From an uncultured Odoribacter sp. (GTDB taxonomy: Bacteria > Bacteroidota > Bacteroidia > Bacteroidales > Marinifilaceae), in NCBI GenBank assembly GCA_910588375.1, contig CAJUQA010000004.1, positions 124,001 to 188,000 of the forward strand: a stretch of 64,000 nucleotides of DNA. Direction: 5' to 3'. Position 1 is the first letter of the stretch. Every line of letters begins with the position of its first letter. Below are positions 15,978-26,411 of this stretch, one piece after another. Under the pieces are notes generated by a model. The model ran no database searches. It was not told the DNA's origin and saw only the letters and a list, made by a program, of their open reading frames with translations. A program made the position numbers and the translations under genes.

Positions 15978-16415
15978 ATGGCAAAAGAAGTTGAAGCTAT
16001 TATTAAGCTGCAGATTAAAGCTGGTGCCGCTAATCCTTCTCCACCTGTGGGACCTGCATTAGGTTCTAAGGGAGTCAATATCATGGACTTCTGTAAACAG
16101 TTTAATGCAAGAACTCAGGATCAGGCAGGAAAGATTATTCCGGTGATTATTCAGGTTTATGGAGATAAATCTTTTGATTTTATCACTAAACAACCTCCTG
16201 TTGCTATTCAGCTTTTGGAAGTGGCAAAAATCAAATCTGGTTCTGCCGAGCCAAATCGTAAGAAAGTGGCTTCTCTTTCCTGGGATCAGGTAAGACAGAT
16301 TGCAGAAGGGAAAATGAGCGATTTGAACGCTTTTGAAGTGGAAAAAGCAATGAGCATGGTAGCTGGAACTGCCAGAAGTATGGGTATCACCGTTGACGGT
16401 GAAAAACCTTTTTAA
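15978..16415 (+). CDS. rplK: 50S ribosomal protein L11
   Basis: Protein of the GTPase-associated centre at the stalk base. The 145-residue product begins MAKEVEAIIKLQIKAGAANPSPPVGPALGSKGVNIMDFCKQFN, with the Pro-rich NTD, and ends with the rRNA-binding CTD (MVAGTARSMGITVDG). It is 25 bases after nusG and 26 before rplA. Confidence 0.99.
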   Translation: MAKEVEAIIKLQIKAGAANPSPPVGPALGSKGVNIMDFCKQFNARTQDQAGKIIPVIIQVYGDKSFDFITKQPPVAIQLLEVAKIKSGSAEPNRKKVASLSWDQVRQIAEGKMSDLNAFEVEKAMSMVAGTARSMGITVDGEKPF

Positions 16416-16441
16416 TGAATTTGTAAAATACTTCAAACGTA

Positions 16442-17137
16442 ATGAGTAAACTGACAAAAAATAAGAAGTTAGCTTTAGAAAAAATCGACGCTGGTAAAAT
16501 ATATACCATCGACGAAGCTGCTAAACTTGTAAAGGAGATTACTTTTACCAAGTTTGATGCGTCAGTTGACATGGACGTTCGTCTGGGAGTAGACCCGCGT
16601 AAAGCCAATCAAATGGTGCGCGGTGTTGTGACCTTACCTCACGGAACCGGTAAAGAAGTACGTGTTTTGGTGCTTTGTACGCCTGATAAGGTGGAAGAAG
16701 CCCAAGCTGCCGGTGCTGATTATGTAGGATTGGATGAATATATCGAGAAACTGAAATCTGGTTGGACAGATATCGATATTATCATTACCATGCCTTCGAT
16801 TATGGGTAAGATTGGTGCTTTAGGACGGATTTTAGGTCCTCGTGGATTGATGCCTAACCCGAAAAGCGGTACTGTGACAATGGATATTGCCAAAGCCGTA
16901 ACTGAGGTTAAGCAGGGGAAAATTGATTTTAAAGTTGACAAGTTTGGTATCATACATGCTTCTATCGGTAAAGTAAACTTTGAAGCAGACAAGATCAGAG
17001 ATAACGCCCGTGAATTCATGAATGTTATCAACAAACTGAAACCGTCTTCTGCAAAGGGTACCTATGTGAAGAGTGTGTTCCTGTCAAGTACAATGAGTCC
17101 CGGTATTAAATTAGACCTTAAGTCATTACTTGATTAA
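16442..17137 (+). CDS. rplA: 50S ribosomal protein L1
   Basis: Protein of the mobile L1 stalk, and in many bacteria a translational repressor of its own L11-L1 transcript. The 231-residue product has VDMDVRLGVDPRKANQMVRGVVTLPHGTGK and the domain II segment MPSIMGKIGALGRILGPRGLMPNPKSGTV. Length is normal for the family. Confidence 0.99.
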   Translation: MSKLTKNKKLALEKIDAGKIYTIDEAAKLVKEITFTKFDASVDMDVRLGVDPRKANQMVRGVVTLPHGTGKEVRVLVLCTPDKVEEAQAAGADYVGLDEYIEKLKSGWTDIDIIITMPSIMGKIGALGRILGPRGLMPNPKSGTVTMDIAKAVTEVKQGKIDFKVDKFGIIHASIGKVNFEADKIRDNAREFMNVINKLKPSSAKGTYVKSVFLSSTMSPGIKLDLKSLLD

Positions 17138-17165
17138 TTATTAACCTTTAAAGGACCTTTGTAGA

Positions 17166-17684
17166 ATGAAAAGGGAAGAAAAACAAGTAATCATAGACAA
17201 TTTAACCGAGCAGATCAAAGCGTATAAGCATCTTTATATCAGTGATATTTCTGAGTTGGATGCTGAAGCGACACAGGAGTTGCGTAAAGAATGTTTCAAT
17301 GCAGGCATTAAATTGATACAGGTAAAAAATACCTTGTTGAAAGTAGCTCTGGATGGTCTTGAAGCTAACTACGAAGAGATGTATAGCGTCTTGGCCGGCT
17401 CCAGTGCTATCATGCTGAGCGAAACAGGAAATGCACCGGCAAAACTGATCAAAGAATTCAGAAAGAGCCACGACAAACCTGTATTTAAGGCTGCTTATGT
17501 TGAGGAAAGTGTCTATGTAGGTGAAAATCAACTGGAAGCTCTTGTCAGCATTAAATCTAAAGAAGAATTGCTGGGAGATATTATCCTGTTGTTGCAATCA
17601 CCGATGCAGAACCTTATCTCTTCTCTGGAATCAGGGAAGAATACTATCGGAGGTGTGCTTAAAACACTGGAAGATAGAGCATAA
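17166..17684 (+). CDS. rplJ: 50S ribosomal protein L10
   Basis: Base of the L7/L12 stalk. The 172-residue product has the N-terminal rRNA-binding domain (MKREEKQVIIDNLTEQIKAYKHLYISDISELDAEATQELRKECFNAGIKLIQVKNTLLKVAL) and the C-terminal helix that holds L12 dimers (SSLESGKNTIGGVLKTLEDRA). It is the first of the rplJ-rplL pair, 28 bases after rplA. Confidence 0.98.
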   Translation: MKREEKQVIIDNLTEQIKAYKHLYISDISELDAEATQELRKECFNAGIKLIQVKNTLLKVALDGLEANYEEMYSVLAGSSAIMLSETGNAPAKLIKEFRKSHDKPVFKAAYVEESVYVGENQLEALVSIKSKEELLGDIILLLQSPMQNLISSLESGKNTIGGVLKTLEDRA

Positions 17685-17728
17685 TTATTATTTTTTTAGA
17701 GTAAGAACAATTTAAATATTTTATCGAA

Positions 17729-18103
17729 ATGGCAGATTTGAAAAAACTTGCAGAGGAATTAGTTAACCTGACTGTAAAAGACGTAAAAGAATTAGCTGAC
17801 ATCTTAAAAGAAGAATATGGTATCGAACCGGCAGCTGCCGCTGCTGTTGTTGCTGCTCCTGCAGCCGGTGGTGCTGCCGCTGCTGCTGAACAGAGCGAAT
17901 TCGACGTTATCCTGAAATCAGCTGGTGCTGCTAAATTAGGTGTCGTGAAATTAGTAAAAGAATTGACCGGCCTTGGCTTGAAAGAAGCTAAAGAATTAGT
18001 AGACAAAGCACCGGCTCCTCTGAAAGAAAAAGTTTCTAAAGAAGAAGCTGCACAATTGAAAGCTCAACTCGAAGAAGCAGGAGCTGAAGTTGAACTTAAA
18101 TAA
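17729..18103 (+). CDS. rplL: 50S ribosomal protein L7/L12
   Basis: Stalk protein that recruits translation GTPases. The 124-residue product shows the N-terminal dimerisation helices, the Ala/Pro hinge (EPAAAAAVVAAPAAGGAAAAAEQ) and the globular CTD (EFDVILKSAGAAKLGVVKLVKELTGLGLKEAKELVDKAPAPLKEKVSKEEAAQLKAQLEEAGAEVELK). It is followed by the hairpin at 18127-18154. Confidence 0.99.
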   Translation: MADLKKLAEELVNLTVKDVKELADILKEEYGIEPAAAAAVVAAPAAGGAAAAAEQSEFDVILKSAGAAKLGVVKLVKELTGLGLKEAKELVDKAPAPLKEKVSKEEAAQLKAQLEEAGAEVELK

Positions 18104-18126
18104 GTATAGAACCCTTGGGTTTTAAC

Positions 18127-18154
18127 GGTTTAGAGTCATTTTTGACTCTAAACC
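18127..18154 (+). terminator. Attenuator hairpin between rplL and rpoB
   Basis: Perfect 12-bp stem GGTTTAGAGTCA/TGACTCTAAACC with a four-T loop. Only a broken T run (ATTTTGTTGTT) follows. Partial termination here would set L12 above RNA polymerase levels, as known from rplL-rpoB spacers elsewhere. Confidence 0.75.
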
Positions 18155-18195
18155 ATTTTGTTGTTATTATTGTTTAGGTTCCAAAAAATTAATAG

Positions 18196-21100
18196 ATGTC
18201 TTCAAATCATTCAAATAAAAGAATCAGCTTTGCATCCATTAAAAATCAGTTGGAATACCCTGATTTTCTTGAGATACAATTAAAGTCATTCAAGGACTTT
18301 TTTCAATTAGGTACTACGCCTGAAAACAGAAAGAACGAGGGCCTTTACACCGTTTTTAAAGAAAATTTTCCCATTACCGATACCCGGAATAATTTTGTAC
18401 TGGAGTTTCTGGATTATTTTATTGATCCACCCCGTTATACCATTGACGAATGTCTGGAACAGGGCTTGACTTATGGTGCACCTCTGAAGGCAAAATTGAA
18501 ATTGTACTGTACGGATCCCGAACATGAAGATTTCGATACTGTCATAGAGGACGTGTATTTGGGGAATGTGCCTTACATGACTCCGAAAGGTACTTTTGTT
18601 ATCAATGGAGCAGAACGGGTAATCGTATCCCAGTTACACCGGTCGCCCGGTGTGTTTTTTGGCCAAAGCGTGCACGCTAATGGTACGAAGTTGTATTCAG
18701 CCCGTATTATTCCGTTTAAAGGATCGTGGATTGAGTTTGCCACGGACATCAATAATGTGATGTATGCCTATATTGACCGCAAAAAGAAATTACCTGTAAC
18801 GACTTTGTTGCGTGCTATTGGTTTTGAAACGGATAAGGATATTTTGCAAATATTCGACTTGGCTGATGAGATTAATGTATCTAAGGCGGGCTTGAAAAAA
18901 GTCGTTGGCCGGCGTTTGGCTGCTCGTGTTTTGAAGACTTGGGTGGAGGATTTCGTGGACGAAGATACCGGAGAGGTGGTATCTATCGAGCGAAACGAAA
19001 TCATTGTGGACCGAGAGACTGTTCTGGAAAATGAACATATTGATGCAATTGTCGGAGCGGGAGCAAAGACTATTTTATTGCATAAAGAAAAACAGAATCT
19101 GGCAGATTATGCCATTATATATAACACACTGCAAAAAGATCCGTGTAACTCGGAGAAAGAAGCAGTGATGCATATTTATAGGCAGTTGCGTAGTTCAGAA
19201 CCACCTGATGAGGCTACTGCCCGCGACGTAATTGATAAGTTGTTCTTCTCCGATAAGCGTTATGATTTGGGAGATGTTGGCCGTTATAAACTGAATAAGA
19301 AATTAGGTTTGACGACCGATCCCTCAGTCAGGGTTTTGACGAAGGAGGATATGATCGAAATTATCAAACATCTGATCAAGCTGTTGAATGCCCGTACGGA
19401 TGTGGATGATATCGACCATTTGAGCAATCGTCGAGTACGTACTGTTGGTGAGCAATTGTATAACCAGTTTGGTGTCGGGTTAGCTCGAATGGCACGTACT
19501 ATTCGGGAACGGATGAATGTGCGCGACAATGAGGTGTTTACTCCGGTAGACTTGATTAATTCGAAGATTCTTTCTTCTGTGATCAATTCCTTTTTCGGAA
19601 CAAATGCCTTATCTCAGTTTATGGATCAGACGAACCCGTTGGCTGAGATTACCCACAAAAGACGAATGTCAGCTTTGGGACCCGGAGGATTGTCGCGAGA
19701 CCGTGCCGGTTTCGAGGTGCGAGACGTTCACTATACTCATTACGGCCGTTTGTGTCCGATCGAAACGCCAGAAGGTCCGAATATCGGATTGATTTCTTCT
19801 TTGTGTGTATATGCTAAAATCAACGAACTCGGATTTATTGAAACTCCTTATCGTAAGGTAGATAGCGGAGTGGTGGATTTGTCGGCGGAAGGAGTGAAAT
19901 ACTTGTCGGCAGAGGAAGAAGAAGGATTGGTGATTGCCCAGGCTAATGCTAAGGTTGATGAGCAGGGACACTTTGTGAACAAGCGTGCAAAATCCCGTAA
20001 AGACGGAGATTTCCCGTTGGAAGAGATTGAAAATGTCGATTTAATAGACGTTGCTCCGAACCAGATTGCTTCCATCGCGGCTTCCTTGATTCCTTTCCTG
20101 GAACATGATGATGCCAACCGTGCGTTGATGGGTTCGAACATGATGCGCCAGGCTGTTCCCATTATCAAACCGCAGTCGCCGATTGTCGGTACCGGACTGG
20201 AAGGTAATCTGATCAAGGATTCCCGTACGCAGGTAGTGGCAGAGGGGGCTGGTGTGGTTGAAGCAGTAGACGGACATCATATTGTAATTAAATATGACCA
20301 GACGGATGAAGAGCGTTTCGTAAGCTTTGACGGTGATACGAAAGAGTATATTCTTCCGAAATATAAGCGGACGAACCAAAGTACGACGATTACTTTGCGG
20401 CCGATTGTGAAAAAAGGGCAGCGGATTGAAGAAGGACAGATACTGACAGAAGGATATGCTTCCGAAGATGGCGAGTTGGCATTGGGACGTAACCTGAAAG
20501 TGGCATTTATGCCTTGGAAAGGATACAACTATGAGGATGCTATCGTGATTTCAGAAAATATTGTGCGGAATGATGTGTTTACTTCTGTGCATGTTGATGA
20601 ATACTCACTCGAAGTGCGGGAGACCAAGCGAGGAGTGGAAGAATTGACGGCTGATATTCCGAATGTAAGTGAAGATGCTACGAAGAATTTGGACGAAAAC
20701 GGTATGATTCGTATCGGAGCCCGCGTAGAGCCGGGAGATATTCTGATTGGTAAGATTACACCGAAAGGAGAGTCCGACCCAAGTCCGGAGGAAAAATTGC
20801 TTCGTGCTATTTTCGGCGATAAAGCTGGTGACGTAAAAGATGCCTCATTGAAAGCTTCTCCTTCTCTGAAGGGAGTTATTATTGATAAAAAATTGTTCCA
20901 ACGTACGATTGGAGACCGGAAATCGAAAGCTGCCGGAAAAACTCTGTTGGCTGAGATTGACGAACAGTTTGAACGGAAAGTGGGTGATTTGACCACGTTG
21001 CTGATTGATAAATTGTTTGAGTTGACTAACGGAAAGACTTCACAGGGTGTGAAAAACTACCTGAATGAGGATGTGATTGCTAAAGGCGTGAAGTTCACGT

Positions 21101-22008
21101 TGAAGACATTGCAGAATCTGAATTATCTGGAAATCAACCCGAATAAGTGGACGACCGATAAACAGCGCAATGATATGATCCGCGATTTGCTTCACAATTT
21201 TGTGATTAAATACAAGGAAATCGAAGGACAGATGAAGCGCAAAAAATACAATGCGACAGTCGGTGACGAACTTCCTTCCGGAATCATTAAGATGGCGAAG
21301 GTTTACGTGGCTAAGAAACGTAAATTGCAAATCGGTGATAAGATGGCAGGACGTCACGGTAACAAGGGTATTGTATCACGTGTCGTAAGGGTGGAAGATA
21401 TGCCGTTCTTAGCTGATGGTACTCCCGTGGATATCTGTTTGAATCCGTTAGGTGTGCCTTCCCGTATGAACTTGGGACAGGTGTTTGAAACCGTATTGGG
21501 TTGGGCCGGTCAGAAGTTGGGCATGAAATTTGCCACTCCGATTTTTGACGGAGCAAGTCTGGATGATATCAATGAACTGACGGATAAAGCTGGTGTCCCG
21601 AGATACGGAACTACCTATTTGTACGATGGTGGTACGGGAGAACGTTTTGACCAGCCTGCTACTGTTGGTGTGATCTATATGTTGAAATTGGGGCATATGG
21701 TTGATGATAAGATGCATGCTCGTTCAATCGGACCGTATTCATTGATTACTCAACAGCCGCTTGGTGGTAAAGCTCAATTTGGTGGTCAGCGTTTCGGAGA
21801 AATGGAGGTTTGGGCACTTGAAGCTTTCGGAGCTGCTCATATTTTGCAGGAGATTTTGACAGTGAAATCTGATGATGTTGTCGGAAGAACGAAAACCTAT
21901 GAGCACATAGTGAAAGGCGAACCGATGCCTACACCGGGATTGCCCGAATCATTCAATGTATTGTTGCATGAGTTGAGAGGACTCGGATTGAGTGTAAACC
22001 TAGTATAA
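18196..22008 (+). CDS. rpoB: DNA-directed RNA polymerase subunit beta
   Basis: Beta subunit of RNA polymerase. The 1270-residue product contains the rifampicin-binding region (FFGTNALSQFMDQTNPLAEITHKRRMSALGPGGLSRDRAGFEVRDVH), GRLCPIETPEGPNIGLI, and the C-terminal GGKAQFGGQRFGEMEVWALEAFGAAH. At rifampicin-relevant positions it shows the usual Q, D, H, R and S residues of sensitive enzymes. Length matches Bacteroidetes RpoB. Confidence 0.99.
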   Translation: MSSNHSNKRISFASIKNQLEYPDFLEIQLKSFKDFFQLGTTPENRKNEGLYTVFKENFPITDTRNNFVLEFLDYFIDPPRYTIDECLEQGLTYGAPLKAKLKLYCTDPEHEDFDTVIEDVYLGNVPYMTPKGTFVINGAERVIVSQLHRSPGVFFGQSVHANGTKLYSARIIPFKGSWIEFATDINNVMYAYIDRKKKLPVTTLLRAIGFETDKDILQIFDLADEINVSKAGLKKVVGRRLAARVLKTWVEDFVDEDTGEVVSIERNEIIVDRETVLENEHIDAIVGAGAKTILLHKEKQNLADYAIIYNTLQKDPCNSEKEAVMHIYRQLRSSEPPDEATARDVIDKLFFSDKRYDLGDVGRYKLNKKLGLTTDPSVRVLTKEDMIEIIKHLIKLLNARTDVDDIDHLSNRRVRTVGEQLYNQFGVGLARMARTIRERMNVRDNEVFTPVDLINSKILSSVINSFFGTNALSQFMDQTNPLAEITHKRRMSALGPGGLSRDRAGFEVRDVHYTHYGRLCPIETPEGPNIGLISSLCVYAKINELGFIETPYRKVDSGVVDLSAEGVKYLSAEEEEGLVIAQANAKVDEQGHFVNKRAKSRKDGDFPLEEIENVDLIDVAPNQIASIAASLIPFLEHDDANRALMGSNMMRQAVPIIKPQSPIVGTGLEGNLIKDSRTQVVAEGAGVVEAVDGHHIVIKYDQTDEERFVSFDGDTKEYILPKYKRTNQSTTITLRPIVKKGQRIEEGQILTEGYASEDGELALGRNLKVAFMPWKGYNYEDAIVISENIVRNDVFTSVHVDEYSLEVRETKRGVEELTADIPNVSEDATKNLDENGMIRIGARVEPGDILIGKITPKGESDPSPEEKLLRAIFGDKAGDVKDASLKASPSLKGVIIDKKLFQRTIGDRKSKAAGKTLLAEIDEQFERKVGDLTTLLIDKLFELTNGKTSQGVKNYLNEDVIAKGVKFTLKTLQNLNYLEINPNKWTTDKQRNDMIRDLLHNFVIKYKEIEGQMKRKKYNATVGDELPSGIIKMAKVYVAKKRKLQIGDKMAGRHGNKGIVSRVVRVEDMPFLADGTPVDICLNPLGVPSRMNLGQVFETVLGWAGQKLGMKFATPIFDGASLDDINELTDKAGVPRYGTTYLYDGGTGERFDQPATVGVIYMLKLGHMVDDKMHARSIGPYSLITQQPLGGKAQFGGQRFGEMEVWALEAFGAAHILQEILTVKSDDVVGRTKTYEHIVKGEPMPTPGLPESFNVLLHELRGLGLSVNLV

Positions 22009-22033
22009 GGTAAAAAGGAAAACTTTTAAGATT

Positions 22034-25000
22034 ATGGCCTTTAGAAAAGATAATAATACAAATAAGCCGAAAAGCTTTACCAAGATAGCAATCGGGTTGG
22101 CATCTCCGGAAGAGATTCTGGAACGTTCCAGTGGACAGGTGTTAAAACCGGAAACTATTAATTATCGTACATATAAGCCTGAACGAGACGGATTGTTCTG
22201 TGAGAGAATTTTCGGTCCGGTGAAGGATTATGAATGCCATTGCGGAAAATACAAACGAATCCGTTACAAAGGAATTGTTTGTGACCGTTGTGGTGTGGAG
22301 GTGACAGAGAAGAAGGTGAGACGTGAACGTATGGGGCACATTCAGTTGGTGGTGCCTGTGGCTCACATCTGGTATTTCAAGTCATTGCCTAATAAGATTG
22401 GGTATTTGTTGGGTTTACCTTCTAAGAAACTGGATTCAGTCATTTATTATGAAAGGTATGTGGTTGTACAGCCAGGTATTTTAGCAGAGAAAGGTATCAA
22501 TCAATTGGATTTCCTGACAGAAGAGGAATATATGGATTTGGTGGATACCTTACCGGCAGAAAATCAACATTTGGATGACGATGATCCGAACAAGTTCATA
22601 GCTAAAATGGGTGCTGAAGCTATCGGCATGTTGTTGGAAAGATTGAATTTGGATGATTTGTCTTATGAATTACGTCATAAAGCGAATACCGAAACTTCAC
22701 AACAGCGTAAAAATGAAGCTTTAAAGCGTTTGCAGGTAGTAGAAGCTTTCCGTGAGAGCAAAGAGATTAATAAGCCGGAATGGATGATTGTGAAGGTGTT
22801 GGCTGTTATCCCGCCTGAATTACGTCCTTTGGTACCTTTGGACGGCGGTCGTTTTGCTACGTCGGATTTGAACGATTTATACAGACGGGTTATTATCCGT
22901 AATAACCGTTTGAAGAGATTGATTGAAATCAAGGCTCCCGATGTGATTTTACGTAATGAAAAGCGTATGTTGCAGGAGGCTGTTGATTCTTTATTTGATA
23001 ATTCACGCAAGTCCAACGCGGTGAAGATTGAAAATAACCGTCCGCTGAAATCTCTTTCTGATAGTTTGAAAGGAAAACAGGGACGTTTCCGTCAGAACCT
23101 GTTGGGTAAACGTGTTGACTATTCAGCCCGTTCGGTTATTGTTGTCGGACCGGATTTGAAGATGCATGAGTGCGGTCTACCGAAGGATATGGCTGCCGAG
23201 TTATATATGCCCTTTATTATCCGTAAGTTGATTGAGCGGGGTATTGTGAAAACGGTAAAAAGTGCTAAGAAGATCGTAGACCGTCGAGATCCGGTGGTAT
23301 GGGATATTTTGGAGAATGTACTGAAAGGACATCCGGTATTGTTAAACCGTGCACCGACGTTGCACCGTCTGGGTATCCAGGCTTTCCAGCCTAAGTTGAT
23401 AGAAGGAAAGGCTATCCGTTTGCATCCTTTGGCTTGTACGGGATTTAACGCAGACTTCGACGGTGACCAGATGGCTGTTCACTTGCCTTTGGGAAATGAG
23501 GCTGTACTGGAAGCGCAGATTTTGATGCTATGTGCTCATAATATTTTGAACCCTGCTAACGGAGCTCCTATTACGGTGCCTTCTCAGGATATGGTTTTGG
23601 GGTTATATTATATCACCAAACCGCGTAAGGGGGCTAAAGGAGAGGGGCTGTCTTTCTATTCACCGCAGGAGGTGATTATTGCTTTGAATGAAAGAGCTGT
23701 AGATTTGCATGCTCAGATTAAAGTGAAAATCGATGATGTGGATGAAGAAGGAAAACCGTTTAATCATACGATAGAAACTACGGTAGGACGGGTGATTTTG
23801 AACCAGTTTACTCCTAAAAATTATCCTTATATCAATACGTTGATTACGAAAAAAGCGTTGAGGGATATTATAGGTGACGTGTTCAAGAGATGTGGAGTGG
23901 ACGTGACGGCTAAGTTCTTGGACGATATCAAGGATTTGGGATATCGGAAAGCTTTTGAAGGCGGTTTGTCTTTTAACCTGGAAGATGTAATTGTTCCGAC
24001 AGAGAAAGAATCTTTGCTCGCAGAAGGTTACAAACAGGTGGAAGAAGTGCTTGCCAACTATAATATGGGATTCATTACCAATAATGAACGTTATAATCAA
24101 ATTATCGACATCTGGACTCACGTAAATGCAAATTTAACCTCTACATTGATGAAGCAGTTGGCTGCAGACAAGCAGGGGTTCAATTCCATTTATATGATGC
24201 TTGACTCCGGAGCTCGTGGTTCTCGTGAGCAGATCCGTCAGTTGGGAGGTATGCGTGGTTTGATGGCCAAACCGCAGAAATCAGGTGCTACTGGAGGACA
24301 GATTATTGAGAACCCGATTTTGGCAAACTTTAAGGAGGGATTGTCTGTGTTGGAGTATTTTATTTCCACCCATGGTGCCCGTAAAGGTTTGGCGGATACG
24401 GCTTTGAAAACGGCAGATGCCGGTTATTTGACTCGTCGTTTGGTTGATGTGGCTAATGATATTACAATCACGGAAGAAGATTGTGGTACGTTGAGAGGAG
24501 TTAGTATTGCAGCCATAAAGAATAACGAAGAAATCGTCTCTTCTTTGTATGAGAGAATATTGGGACGCGTTTCTGTTCATGATGTATATCATCCGCGTTC
24601 TGGCGAATTGTTGGTTAAGTCGGGAGAAGAGATTACCGAAACGATAGCTCAGGCCATTGAAGAGTCTCCGATTGAACGGGTTGAAGTTCGTTCCGTACTT
24701 ACTTGTGAATCCAAGAAAGGTGTATGTGCCAAATGTTACGGACGTAACTTGGCTACGGGACGCTTGGTTGAAATGGGAGAAGCTGTTGGAACCATTGCGG
24801 CACAGTCTATCGGTGAACCGGGTACTCAGTTGACGTTGAGAACATTCCACGTGGGTGGTACTGCCGGTAACATTTCTACGGAGAACTCTTTGAGAGCGAA
24901 ATACGACGGTATTGTTGAGTTTGAAGAAATGCGTTCTGTCGAGTATGCCCAGGAAAACGGTCAGAAGTGTGATGTAGTGGTGGGACGTTTGACGGAAGTA

Positions 25001-26287
25001 CGCCTTATTGACAAGAATACCAATATTGCGTTGATTAGCAATAATATTCCATATGGAGCCAAAGTGTTTGTCAAGAATGGCACAGAGGTGAAGAAAGGAG
25101 ATCTGATTTGTGAGTGGGATCCATTCAATGCTTTGATTATTACTGAATTCAGTGGTAAAGTTGCTGCCGAAAATCTGATTGAAGGTGAAACTTATAAAGA
25201 AGAGTCGGATGAAACGACTGGTTTCCGTGAAAAAGTAATTACGGAATTCCGTGATAAGACCAAAGCTCCGGCAATTTTGATTCTTGATGGTAAAGGTAAT
25301 ACCGTGAAAAGTTATAACCTTCCGGTAGGTGCTCACATTGTAGTGAAAGAAGGTGATAGTGTCGTTGCCGGTAGTACAATTGTGAAGATTCCGAGGGCTG
25401 TTGGTAAGGCCGGGGATATTACGGGAGGTCTTCCCCGTGTAACGGAGTTGTTTGAAGCTCGTAACCCGTCTAATCCGGCAGTAGTTTCAGAAATTGACGG
25501 AGAGGTGACATACGGTAAAATCAAACGTGGTAACCGTGAAATTATCATTACTTCCAAATCGGGAGAAGTAAAGAAATATTTGGTTTCTTTGTCTAAACAG
25601 ATTTTGGTACAGGAAAATGATTACGTACGTGCCGGAACGCCTCTTTCTGACGGAGCAATTACCCCGACCGATATATTGAATATTCAGGGACCGATTGCCG
25701 TACAGGAATATATCGTGAATGAAGTGCAGGATGTATACCGTATGCAGGGTGTGAAAATCAATGATAAGCATTTTGAAATCATTGTTCACCAGATGATGCG
25801 TAAGGTGTTGATACAGGATGCCGGAGATACGAAATTCCTTGAAAATCAAATCGTGGATAAGTTGGAGTTCATGGAGGAAAATGACGAGATGTTTGACAAG
25901 AAGGTGGTAACCGAAGCTGGAGATTCCGATCGGGTGAAACCGGGACAGATTATATCCGCACGTACACTCCGTGATATTAACTCTCAATTGAAACGCCGGG
26001 ATATGAAGGTGGTACAGGCTCGTGATGCCGTACCTGCAACTTCTTCTCAGGTGCTTCAAGGTATTACCCGTGCTGCTTTGCAGACGTCCAGCTTTATTTC
26101 GGCTGCTTCTTTCCAGGAAACGACGAAAGTCCTGAATGAGGCTGCTATTTATGGTAAGGTCGATCCATTGGAGGGATTGAAGGAGAACGTAATCTGTGGG
26201 CACTTGATTCCGGTGGGTACCGGAATGAAAGAGTTCAACAGTTTGGTCGTGGGCTCGAAAGAAGAGATGGAAAGGATCTCTAAATAA
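22034..26287 (+). CDS. rpoC: DNA-directed RNA polymerase subunit beta'
   Basis: Beta' subunit with the catalytic centre. The 1417-residue product has the N-terminal zinc site (CHCGKYKRIRYKGIVCDRCG), the clamp region, the active-site NADFDGDQMAVHLPL with its three Asp that bind Mg, the trigger loop region, and the second zinc cluster (CESKKGVCAKCYGRNLATG). It is 25 bases after rpoB and followed by a strong terminator. Confidence 0.99.
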   Translation: MAFRKDNNTNKPKSFTKIAIGLASPEEILERSSGQVLKPETINYRTYKPERDGLFCERIFGPVKDYECHCGKYKRIRYKGIVCDRCGVEVTEKKVRRERMGHIQLVVPVAHIWYFKSLPNKIGYLLGLPSKKLDSVIYYERYVVVQPGILAEKGINQLDFLTEEEYMDLVDTLPAENQHLDDDDPNKFIAKMGAEAIGMLLERLNLDDLSYELRHKANTETSQQRKNEALKRLQVVEAFRESKEINKPEWMIVKVLAVIPPELRPLVPLDGGRFATSDLNDLYRRVIIRNNRLKRLIEIKAPDVILRNEKRMLQEAVDSLFDNSRKSNAVKIENNRPLKSLSDSLKGKQGRFRQNLLGKRVDYSARSVIVVGPDLKMHECGLPKDMAAELYMPFIIRKLIERGIVKTVKSAKKIVDRRDPVVWDILENVLKGHPVLLNRAPTLHRLGIQAFQPKLIEGKAIRLHPLACTGFNADFDGDQMAVHLPLGNEAVLEAQILMLCAHNILNPANGAPITVPSQDMVLGLYYITKPRKGAKGEGLSFYSPQEVIIALNERAVDLHAQIKVKIDDVDEEGKPFNHTIETTVGRVILNQFTPKNYPYINTLITKKALRDIIGDVFKRCGVDVTAKFLDDIKDLGYRKAFEGGLSFNLEDVIVPTEKESLLAEGYKQVEEVLANYNMGFITNNERYNQIIDIWTHVNANLTSTLMKQLAADKQGFNSIYMMLDSGARGSREQIRQLGGMRGLMAKPQKSGATGGQIIENPILANFKEGLSVLEYFISTHGARKGLADTALKTADAGYLTRRLVDVANDITITEEDCGTLRGVSIAAIKNNEEIVSSLYERILGRVSVHDVYHPRSGELLVKSGEEITETIAQAIEESPIERVEVRSVLTCESKKGVCAKCYGRNLATGRLVEMGEAVGTIAAQSIGEPGTQLTLRTFHVGGTAGNISTENSLRAKYDGIVEFEEMRSVEYAQENGQKCDVVVGRLTEVRLIDKNTNIALISNNIPYGAKVFVKNGTEVKKGDLICEWDPFNALIITEFSGKVAAENLIEGETYKEESDETTGFREKVITEFRDKTKAPAILILDGKGNTVKSYNLPVGAHIVVKEGDSVVAGSTIVKIPRAVGKAGDITGGLPRVTELFEARNPSNPAVVSEIDGEVTYGKIKRGNREIIITSKSGEVKKYLVSLSKQILVQENDYVRAGTPLSDGAITPTDILNIQGPIAVQEYIVNEVQDVYRMQGVKINDKHFEIIVHQMMRKVLIQDAGDTKFLENQIVDKLEFMEENDEMFDKKVVTEAGDSDRVKPGQIISARTLRDINSQLKRRDMKVVQARDAVPATSSQVLQGITRAALQTSSFISAASFQETTKVLNEAAIYGKVDPLEGLKENVICGHLIPVGTGMKEFNSLVVGSKEEMERISK

Positions 26288-26290
26288 TGA

Positions 26291-26317
26291 AAACGCCTCG
26301 AAAGAGGCGTTTTTTTT
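26291..26317 (+). terminator. Rho-independent terminator after rpoC
   Basis: AAACGCCTC, GAAA tetraloop, GAGGCGTTT, and a T run to 26317, beginning 3 bases after the rpoC stop codon. It closes the rpo block. Confidence 0.95.
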
Positions 26318-26358
26318 ATGAATATCTATGTACGTTCCTCTTTTTCTTATTTAAAGAA

Positions 26359-26389
26359 TGTGCTATCTGATGAAAAATATTTAATTTTG
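26359..26389 (+). promoter_or_regulatory. Promoter upstream of the DUF3467 gene
   Basis: TAATTTTG (26382-26389) fits the -7 box; TGTG 19 bases upstream is a partial -33 box. It lies 22 bases before the ATG. Confidence 0.5.
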
Positions 26390-26411
26390 GGAAATAAGAT
26401 TTAACACAATT

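Noticed and set aside
24281..25336. 351-codon open frame antisense within rpoC
   Set aside because: It mirrors codon structure of a highly conserved gene, has no homology features and no promoter.
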